NCBI GenBank assembly: GCA_003455595.1
Contig: DMQT01000264.1
Coordinates: 1-6,135, forward strand
DNA from: Betaproteobacteria bacterium
Lineage (GTDB): Bacteria; Pseudomonadota; Gammaproteobacteria; Burkholderiales; Sulfuriferulaceae
Direction: 5' to 3'
Length of the DNA: 6,135 nt
Part shown: one piece after another, positions 1-5,065 of the stretch
Numbering within the stretch: position 1 is the first letter of the stretch
How the letters are laid out: each line of letters starts with the position of its first letter
Notes under the pieces: generated by a model
Databases searched by the model: none
The model's input: only the letters and a program-made list of their open reading frames with translations
What the model was told of the DNA's origin: nothing
Made by a program: the position numbers and the translations under genes

Positions 1-539
1 AGATGGTTGGTGGGCTCGTCCAGCAACAACAAATCGGAGCGGCTCATCAGCGCTTGCGCCAGATTGAGCCGCACGCGCCAGCCGCCGGAAAATGCCGCCA
101 CCGGCTTGGCGAAATCGGTGTCGGAAAACCCCAGCCCGTGCAGCAACTCAGCGGCGCGGGCGCGGGCGCTGTAGCCGTCAATCTCGCCCAGCCGTCCATG
201 CAGTTCGCCGACCCGGTGGCCGTCGTGTGCTGCATCGGCGGCGGCCAGATCATGCTCCACCTGGCGCAATTGCTTGTCGCCGTCGAGGGCGAATTCCAGC
301 GCGGCCTGATCCAGCGCCGGGGTCTCCTGTGCGACGTGGGCAATGACCCAGTCGGGCGGCATGGTCAGGTCACCCGCCTCGGCGTGCAGTTCGCCCAGCA
401 GCAACGCAAACAGGCTGGATTTGCCCGTGCCGTTGGCACCGGTCAGGCCGACTTTCTGGCCCGGGTGGATTTGTACGCTGGCACCCTCAATGAGGATTTT
501 GGCGGCGCGGGTGAGGGTGAGTTGACGCAGGCTGATCAC
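1..539 (-). CDS. yheS: YheS-type ABC-F ATPase, N-terminal part (cut by left edge)
   Basis: This is an energy-dependent ATPase of the ABC-F family, soluble proteins with two nucleotide-binding domains that act on ribosomes and are not transporters. About 179 residues of the first domain are visible. Residues 34-41 are the Walker A motif GANGTGKS. Residues 151-155 are a variant signature, SGGWR. Residues 170-179 are Walker B running into the ABC-F hallmark LLLLDEPTNH, after which the window ends. The sequence ETPALDQAALEFALDGD and the SGGWR signature closely resemble my recollection of E. coli YheS, which supports that subfamily over EttA or Uup. The start is taken as GTG at 539-537 because it gives MISLRQLTLTR, the usual N terminus. 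No Shine-Dalgarno sequence precedes it; an in-frame TTG lies a few codons upstream. The gene is divergent from the DUF1853 gene. The linker and second domain lie outside the window. Subfamily assignment is strong; the cellular role is inferred from the family. Confidence 0.93.
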   Translation of the reverse strand, partial: MISLRQLTLTRAAKILIEGASVQIHPGQKVGLTGANGTGKSSLFALLLGELHAEAGDLTMPPDWVIAHVAQETPALDQAALEFALDGDKQLRQVEHDLAAADAAHDGHRVGELHGRLGEIDGYSARARAAELLHGLGFSDTDFAKPVAAFSGGWRVRLNLAQALMSRSDLLLLDEPTNH

Positions 540-561
540 GGCTTTATGGGGAATCAAACAA

Positions 562-597
562 AGGCCGTATTGTACGGGCTGGCGGCGCAGGCGTCAT
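562..597 (-). promoter_or_regulatory. Candidate sigma70 promoter for yheS
   Basis: On the minus strand a -35-like ATGACG (597-592) is separated by exactly 17 bases from a -10-like TACAAT (574-569, five of six consensus positions). Transcription would begin near 562, giving a leader of about 22 bases before the GTG start at 539. This fits the 61-base divergent spacer and is the best-formed promoter I can see in the window. It was found by eye only. Confidence 0.4.
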
Positions 598-600
598 AAT

Positions 601-1527
601 ATGGCGATGCTCGATTTGCTCAAACAATTGCACCACCCGCAGGTGCGCGACCTGGCCTGGGTGATGGCCGCACCGGGGCTATTGCGCGAAGCTGCTGCGC
701 CGGATTTTGCCGTGCCGGATACGTTTGGCGCACGTGCGGTAGCAGGTGCCCTGCCTACGCTACTGGCGCTGGATCGGGCGCCCGCGCCTCTGCTGGAATG
801 GATCGGGGCGCGCAATCCGCAACGGCTGGGGCGCTACTTTGAAACCCTGCTTGAATACTGGCTGGCGCATTTACTGGGAGGCGAACTCATCGCCGCCAAT
901 CTGAAAGTCAAAGCCGGGAAATTGGTGATCGGCGAATTCGATTTTCTCTGGCGCGATGCCGACGGCGCGTTGCAGCACTGGGAAGCGTCGGTAAAGTTTT
1001 ATCTGCAAGTGGACGCCAGCGCTGGACTGGCAGGCTATGTCGGCACCCTCACGCGCGATCGCCTTGATCTGAAGTTTGTCAGCCTGCGCGACAAGCAGCT
1101 CAAGCTCGGCCGCACCGAGGCGGGTGCTGCGGCCTTGCCGCACGCCGGGTCAACATTGGCCGCACGTGCGCTGCTCAAAGGCTGGCTGTTTTATCCGGCC
1201 GGGCAGGCGGCGCACCTCGCGCCGGAGGTGTCGCCGCAGCATCTGCAAGGCTGGTGGCTGCGCTGGGATGGTGCCGCCCAATTACCGCAAATGGATTTGC
1301 GCTGGCGAGTGCTGGAACGTCTGGAATGGCTTACGCCGGCGATGAGCGAAGATGCCAGTGATTTGCAGCGGGAGGCGGATTTCAACGCTGCACTGAGCGC
1401 GCATTTTGCCGTCAACGGCGCGCCGCTGCTGGTGAGCGGCATGGCGCTACAGGCGGGAATCTGGCACGAAGTCAGCCGGGGCTTTGTCGTGTCGGCGCGC
1501 TGGCATCTGGATAGCCCGGTTTTATAG
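601..1527 (+). CDS. DUF1853 family protein, possible PD-(D/E)XK-like fold
   Basis: This 308-residue protein is recognised as DUF1853 from its N-terminal HPQVRDLAWVMAAPGLL (residues 12-28), the central GEFDFLW (111-117), HWEASVKFYL (126-135) and TRDRLDLKF (151-159). The length is about normal for the family and the gene is complete. No function is established to my knowledge. The order of acidic and basic residues resembles a PD-(D/E)XK nuclease core: a helix with Glu81 (RYFETLLEYW), then Asp114 at the end of a strand, then Glu128 and Lys132 on the next strand. I recall the family being linked to that superfamily but cannot confirm it here. No signal peptide or membrane segment is evident, so it is probably cytoplasmic. 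ATG 601 is chosen as the first in-frame ATG after an in-frame stop at 523-525; ATG 607 is equally possible and neither has a clear ribosome binding site. It is divergent from yheS and convergent with tas. Confidence 0.85.
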   Translation: MAMLDLLKQLHHPQVRDLAWVMAAPGLLREAAAPDFAVPDTFGARAVAGALPTLLALDRAPAPLLEWIGARNPQRLGRYFETLLEYWLAHLLGGELIAANLKVKAGKLVIGEFDFLWRDADGALQHWEASVKFYLQVDASAGLAGYVGTLTRDRLDLKFVSLRDKQLKLGRTEAGAAALPHAGSTLAARALLKGWLFYPAGQAAHLAPEVSPQHLQGWWLRWDGAAQLPQMDLRWRVLERLEWLTPAMSEDASDLQREADFNAALSAHFAVNGAPLLVSGMALQAGIWHEVSRGFVVSARWHLDSPVL

Positions 1528-1574
1528 ATGCGTTGCTGATGCTGCGTTAAATTGACCGATTGCTGCTTTGGGTA

Positions 1575-1607
1575 CGTGTACTTACACGGGCGGGAAAATA
1601 GCCACCC
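1575..1607 (-). terminator. Tandem small hairpins between convergent genes, possible weak terminator
   Basis: The 86-base gap between the DUF1853 stop and the tas stop holds two adjacent dyads. One is CGTGTA-CT-TACACG (1575-1588), a perfect inverted repeat that would fold as a five-pair stem with a four-base loop. The other, read on the minus strand, is GGGTGG-(8)-CCGCCC (1607-1588), six pairs including one G-U. Neither is followed by a run of T on its own strand, so a classical intrinsic terminator is not shown. Their place between convergent genes is the main reason to list them. Confidence 0.3.
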
Positions 1608-1613
1608 CCTCCG

Positions 1614-2645
1614 CTAAGGTGCCGGATTCGGATATCGCAAATGAATCGCCTGAATCTGCTCCAACACCTCTGTACTTAATTTCACTTCGACGCTGTCCAG
1701 ATTCTGCTGCAGCTGCGCCATGCTGGTGGCGCCGATGATGGTGCTGGTGACGAACCAGCGGCTGCGCACGAAGGCCAGCGCCAGCATGGCGGGGTGCAGC
1801 TTGTGTTGTTTTGCCAGTGCGGCATAGGCGGCGACGGCTTCGGGCACGTTGGGTTTGCTGTAGCGCTGGCCGAAGCCGGGGAACAGGGTGAGCCGCCCGC
1901 TTCCAGTGCCATCGAGGTATTTGCCAGTGAGCGCGCCGAACGCCAGCGGGCTGTAGGCCAGCAGGCCGACGTGTTCGCGGTGGCAGGTCTCGCTCAGGCC
2001 AAATTCGAATACGCGGTTGAGCAGGTTGTAGGCGTTCTGGATGCTGGCGACGCGCGGCAGGCCAGCGTCATCCGCAGCGCGGACGAAGGCCGAGACGCCC
2101 CACGGTGTTTCATTGCTCAGGCCGACGTGGCGTATCTTGCCGGCCTGGATCAAATCGGCGAATGCACCCAACTGCTCGACGATGGGCGTCGTGTCGCGCT
2201 CGGCGCTGATGTCGTAGGCGCTTTGGCCGAACATTGGCACGTTGCGGTCCGGCCAGTGGATTTGATACAGGTCGAGGTAGTCGGTTTGCAGGCGCTGCAG
2301 GCTGGTGTCGATGGCGGCTTTGATCTGCTGCGGGGTGATGCGCGGACCGCCGCGTATCCAGCCGAAACCGCGTGATGGCCCGGTGATTTTGCTGGCGAGG
2401 ATGAGCTTGTCGCGCGATTGCCTTTTCAGCCAGCGACCCACATATTCTTCAGTCAAACCCTGGGTTTCGGCACGCGGCGGCACCGGGTACATTTCCGCCA
2501 CGTCAATGAAATTCACGCCTCGACTGACCGCGTAATCAAGCTGCTGCGCGGCGTCAGCGGCACTGTTCTGCTCGCCAAAGGTCATGGTGCCGAGGGCGAT
2601 TTCTGAGACGGTCAGGTCACTGCTGCCAAGCCGGGTGTAGTTCAT
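1614..2645 (-). CDS. tas: Tas-like NADP(H)-dependent aldo/keto reductase
   Basis: This 343-residue cytoplasmic oxidoreductase belongs to the aldo/keto reductase superfamily, (beta/alpha)8 barrels that reduce carbonyls with NADPH. The catalytic tetrad is intact: Asp48 and Tyr53 (IDVAEMYPVPP), Lys86 (LASK) and His130 (DLYQIHWP). GLSNET at 175-180 and the C-terminal STIIGAT (301-307) with Gln311 and Asn315 fit cofactor binding. The opening GTMTFGEQNS (19-28), the AEMYPVPPRAETQGLTE block and the ending YPNPAP closely parallel E. coli Tas, which is 346 residues as I recall; Tas was named for suppressing tyrosine auxotrophy. The physiological substrate here is unknown. The start ATG has the clearest ribosome binding site in the window, AGGA (2656-2653) seven bases upstream and overlapping the stop codon of the preceding methyltransferase gene, which implies shared transcription and coupled translation. 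It appears to be the last gene of a four-gene minus-strand run. Confidence 0.93.
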   Translation of the reverse strand: MNYTRLGSSDLTVSEIALGTMTFGEQNSAADAAQQLDYAVSRGVNFIDVAEMYPVPPRAETQGLTEEYVGRWLKRQSRDKLILASKITGPSRGFGWIRGGPRITPQQIKAAIDTSLQRLQTDYLDLYQIHWPDRNVPMFGQSAYDISAERDTTPIVEQLGAFADLIQAGKIRHVGLSNETPWGVSAFVRAADDAGLPRVASIQNAYNLLNRVFEFGLSETCHREHVGLLAYSPLAFGALTGKYLDGTGSGRLTLFPGFGQRYSKPNVPEAVAAYAALAKQHKLHPAMLALAFVRSRWFVTSTIIGATSMAQLQQNLDSVEVKLSTEVLEQIQAIHLRYPNPAP

Positions 2646-2652
2646 TGGCGTG

Positions 2653-2656
2653 TCCT
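2653..2656 (-). promoter_or_regulatory. Ribosome binding site of tas
   Basis: AGGA lies seven bases before the ATG of tas and shares bases with the TAG stop (2657-2655) of the upstream methyltransferase gene. A ribosome finishing the methyltransferase would stop directly over this site, so translation of tas is probably coupled to it. Confidence 0.7.
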
Positions 2657-3389
2657 AAATAGGTTTGCGGAACAGGTCAACGCGCAGCGGCAAGCCGAAG
2701 TTAAAGCCTTGCGGGGTCATGCGCTGCATGAAAGCGTCGCGTACAGTGGCGTGCAATTCCGGTGAAAAATGGTGCTGGGTGTGGCTCACCTGCATTACCT
2801 TTTTCTCAAAGTCTGCGAAATCATCAAAATGCTCCGGCGTGCTGAAGAAGGTCTGGCTTTCCAGCGTGAACGTGCCGTTATCCACCGCACGCCTGATGGC
2901 GGAAAATGCCGCCTCCCGCACCGCTTTTTCATCATGAAACAAGCGTAATACTTCGTTGAATTCGCCGGTATAAATCGGCTCGGACAGATAGGCCAGGCCG
3001 CCTGGTTTCAACACCCGGTGAATCTCCGTCAACGCCTGATCCAGCAAATCGCCTGGCACATGGTGCAGTGATTTGAACATCAGCACGATGTCGAAACTGG
3101 CGTCGGCCGCCGGGATGGCTTGCGCCCCGCCGAGGCAAAATTGTACCTTGGGCAGATCGGTGATCTGCAGGTTCTTGGCATGCTGGATTTCATCGACTTC
3201 CAGCGCAGTAATGGCAGTCACCCCGCCACGCTCGGCGATGGTGCGGGTTTTTTCTGCTGCGCCGCAGCCCAGCTCCAGGATGTGCGCGTCGCGCATCGGC
3301 AACAGCTGGTCAAGGATTTCATATTCATCGCATAGGCGTTGCGCGTCAGGGTCGTTGATGCGCATGAGAGGGATCAGTCGTGTATTCAT
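2655..3389 (-). CDS. Class I SAM-dependent methyltransferase
   Basis: This 244-residue protein has a Rossmann-type methyltransferase domain of the Methyltransf_11/25 kind. Motif I is ILELGCGAAEKT (residues 37-48), binding S-adenosylmethionine. The acidic residue that usually contacts the ribose is probably Glu64 or Asp66 (ALEVDE). Motif II/III follows as ASFDIVLMFKSLHHVP (97-112), and the post-core HRVLKPGGLAYLSEP (124-138) is typical. The C-terminal third is specific to this protein and includes a small histidine cluster, SHTQHH (202-207) with His213. The substrate is not indicated; the layout suits a small-molecule rather than an rRNA or DNA methyltransferase, but that is inference. ATG 3389 is the only good start between an in-frame TGA at 3440-3438 and the domain; it has no Shine-Dalgarno sequence, and Met9 is an alternative. 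The gap from the exporter gene is 48 bases; tas follows after 9. Confidence 0.88.
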   Translation of the reverse strand: MNTRLIPLMRINDPDAQRLCDEYEILDQLLPMRDAHILELGCGAAEKTRTIAERGGVTAITALEVDEIQHAKNLQITDLPKVQFCLGGAQAIPAADASFDIVLMFKSLHHVPGDLLDQALTEIHRVLKPGGLAYLSEPIYTGEFNEVLRLFHDEKAVREAAFSAIRRAVDNGTFTLESQTFFSTPEHFDDFADFEKKVMQVSHTQHHFSPELHATVRDAFMQRMTPQGFNFGLPLRVDLFRKPI

Positions 3390-3437
3390 GAGGGGCGCGA
3401 TTGGGTTAAGTGGAATGGCAAGTCGGACAAGCTGGTC

Positions 3438-4685
3438 TCAACAATGTTCCGGTGGCAATGCTGCGCTGCGCAGATATGCCATCCACGCCAGCCGTCCCAG
3501 CAGTAGGAAAGTCAGCATGCCGATGGCCAGATACCCGGTCGAAAACGATACCAGCGGGGAAATTGCGCCTGCCACCACGGCGTTGAGCGTGGTTTGCACG
3601 AAGCCTTGCAACGACGACACCAGGCCGCGATTGAGCGGAAACACGTCGAGCGCCAGCAGGGTGATGCTGGGCATCGCCAGCGCCATGCCGGTGCCGTACA
3701 GCGCAATCGGCAGCACTGCCCATGGCAAGGTGGGCGTGAAAGTCAGGTTATAGGCAAGATTGATTGCGGCGGCGCCGAACAACAGCCAATAAGCGTATTT
3801 AACCGTGGTTGTTGGGGAGACGCGACCAGCCAGTTTGCCGGACAGAAACGCGCCCAGGATCACGCCTGAAATGGCCGGCGCAAATAGCCAGGCAAACTGG
3901 CTTTCGCCCAGCTTGAGGTGTTGAATCACGAACACCGGCGCAGAGGCGATATATAGAAAAAACCCGGCGAAATGTAGCGCGACGGCTCCCGATAGCAGCA
4001 GAAACGTGCGGTTGCCGAACACCATGCGGTAATTGCGCGCCAGGCTGTGCGCGGCAAACGGCTGGCGCGCGATCGGCGGCAGGGTTTCCGGCAGATAGCG
4101 CCAGCTCGCCACGAACAGCAGCGCGCCCAACGCAGTCATGAACACGAACACCGCATGCCAGCCGAAACCGATCTGCAGCCAGCCGCCAATTACCGGCGCA
4201 ATGGCGGGCGAAATGCCGAAAATCATCGTTACCTGCGACATCAGGCGCTGCGCCTCGTGGCCCGCGTACAAGTCACGGATTATCGCGCGGCCAACTACCA
4301 TGCCTGCGCCGGCCGACAAGCCCTGCAAGGCGCGGAACACGAGCAGTTGCTCGATCTGGTTCGAGAGCACGCAGCCCACCGACGCCGCTATAAACGCCAC
4401 CAGCGAGACCAGTATCACCGGCCTGCGCCCAAACGCATCCGACAGCGCGCCATGCAGCAGCATCATCATCCCGAACGCCAGCAGATACACGCTCAACGTC
4501 TGCTGCAATTGCAGCGGCGTGGCATGCAGGCTGGCCTGCATGTCGGGGAACGATGGCATGTAGGTATCAATGGAAAACGGCCCGAGCATGGACAGCCCGG
4601 CCAACAGGAGGGTGAGGGTGACGCGGTTGTGTTTCAGGTGGGTGTGAGATGCGCTCAATGCGCGCGTTCCTGCACCAGTATCCAC
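3438..4685 (-). CDS. MFS multidrug-type exporter, Bcr/CflA family
   Basis: This is an inner-membrane major facilitator protein of the drug:H+ antiporter type with twelve predicted membrane helices and 415 residues, near the family norm. TM1 spans about 22-44 and carries the Bcr/CflA motif SIDTYMPSFP (38-47). Motif A, GALSDAFGRRP, lies at 79-89 between TM2 and TM3. TM4 carries FRALQGLSAGAG (117-128) with Arg118, followed by RAIIRDLY (133-140). The TM5 motif is SPAIAPVIGGW (159-169). Relatives include Bcr, which exports bicyclomycin and sulfonamides, but the substrate here is unknown. The start is uncertain. GTG 4685 gives the longest form and overlaps the DUF2288 gene by 31 bases. TTG 4658 would overlap its TGA stop as TTGA and has AGGA nine bases upstream, giving 406 residues. 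Both precede TM1. The gene is probably translated together with DUF2288, and the methyltransferase lies 48 bases downstream. Confidence 0.93.
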   Translation of the reverse strand: MDTGAGTRALSASHTHLKHNRVTLTLLLAGLSMLGPFSIDTYMPSFPDMQASLHATPLQLQQTLSVYLLAFGMMMLLHGALSDAFGRRPVILVSLVAFIAASVGCVLSNQIEQLLVFRALQGLSAGAGMVVGRAIIRDLYAGHEAQRLMSQVTMIFGISPAIAPVIGGWLQIGFGWHAVFVFMTALGALLFVASWRYLPETLPPIARQPFAAHSLARNYRMVFGNRTFLLLSGAVALHFAGFFLYIASAPVFVIQHLKLGESQFAWLFAPAISGVILGAFLSGKLAGRVSPTTTVKYAYWLLFGAAAINLAYNLTFTPTLPWAVLPIALYGTGMALAMPSITLLALDVFPLNRGLVSSLQGFVQTTLNAVVAGAISPLVSFSTGYLAIGMLTFLLLGRLAWMAYLRSAALPPEHC

Positions 4686-4957
4686 GGCGCCACCACCACC
4701 GTCCAGATCGCCGGGCGGCGTTCATGCCAGTCGGCCGCAACCGTATCGGACAGGCGCACGAGTTTGCCTGCCGCCATCCATGCCTGTACTTCGGCACTTT
4801 TATCGCAGGCAATATGCGCGGCCACTTCAACCAGATCGAGGCCGGTGGCGACATTAATCAGCATGCCCTTGGCGAAGAATTTTTCCAGCTCTGACCAGTC
4901 GGTCTTGGCGGTTTCGGTGTTGAGCTGGGCGCGCATGTTTTCGAGCGGTGAGGTCAT
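4655..4957 (-). CDS. DUF2288 family protein
   Basis: This small soluble protein of 100 residues is recognised as DUF2288 by RAQLNTETAKTDWSELEKFF (9-28), the central LDLVEVAAHIACD (40-52) with VQAWMAAGK (57-65), and the closing WTVVVAPWILVQE (85-97). It spans the full family length. No function is known to me. There is no signal peptide, membrane segment or obvious catalytic motif; the single Cys51 is not part of a metal site. The same frame is open far upstream only because it is antisense to uup. ATG 4957 is chosen because it lies just before the conserved block and leaves a normal divergent spacer; ATG at residue 8 is an alternative, and neither has a Shine-Dalgarno sequence. It appears to head the minus-strand run and overlaps the exporter start, so the two proteins are probably made together. 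Confidence 0.85.
   Translation of the reverse strand: MTSPLENMRAQLNTETAKTDWSELEKFFAKGMLINVATGLDLVEVAAHIACDKSAEVQAWMAAGKLVRLSDTVAADWHERRPAIWTVVVAPWILVQERAH
4668..4671 (-). promoter_or_regulatory. Possible ribosome binding site for the TTG start of the MFS gene
   Basis: AGGA lies inside the end of the DUF2288 gene, nine bases before a TTG (4658-4656) that overlaps the DUF2288 stop codon as TTGA. It favours the shorter exporter form. The competing GTG at 4685 has only a GGTGG-like stretch before it. Confidence 0.4.
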
Positions 4958-4987
4958 GTTAAGCAGGGTATTTATGGGAATTTGAGC

Positions 4988-5000
4988 AGGCAAGATTGTA
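4988..5000 (-). promoter_or_regulatory. Candidate -10 element for the DUF2288-led operon
   Basis: TACAAT on the minus strand (5000-4995) matches the -10 consensus at five of six positions. Transcription would start near 4988, about 31 bases before the DUF2288 ATG. The hexamer at the -35 distance (5023-5018, CTGGGG) is poor, so the site would need an activator or another sigma factor, or may be spurious. Confidence 0.25.
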
Positions 5001-5029
5001 GCAGATGGCTTGCCAGGCCCCAGCGCGTG

Positions 5030-5042
5030 TAAAATAGCTGCC
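5030..5042 (+). promoter_or_regulatory. Candidate -10 element for uup
   Basis: TAAAAT at 5030-5035 matches five of six -10 consensus positions and would place the transcript start near 5042, leaving a leader of about 24 bases. The best -35-like hexamer, TTGCCA (5010-5015), is only 14 bases away, shorter than the usual 16-18. A ten-base dyad, TGGCTTGCCA (5006-5015), covers that hexamer and could be an operator, but I have no support beyond symmetry. Confidence 0.3.
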
Positions 5043-5065
5043 TTCTCTTCGTCACACCACCTCCC

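Noticed and set aside
3..599. A 198-codon plus-strand reading frame at the left edge
   Set aside because: It is antisense to the well-supported yheS gene, its protein is low in recognisable motifs, and it is explained by GC-biased codon use on the opposite strand.
570..600. Possible plus-strand promoter TTGTAC-19-CATAAT for the DUF1853 gene
   Set aside because: The spacer is longer than usual, and the implied transcript start would fall at or beyond the ATG at 601, so it would require leaderless translation from 607. Too weak to list as a feature.
1794..2375. A 193-codon plus-strand reading frame
   Set aside because: It is antisense to tas, whose catalytic tetrad is intact on the other strand.
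3073..3753. A 226-codon plus-strand reading frame
   Set aside because: It runs antisense across the methyltransferase/exporter boundary and has a Ser/Arg-rich composition without motifs.
4047..4985. A 312-codon plus-strand reading frame
   Set aside because: It is antisense to the exporter and DUF2288 genes, and its Arg/Gln/His-rich composition matches no family I know.
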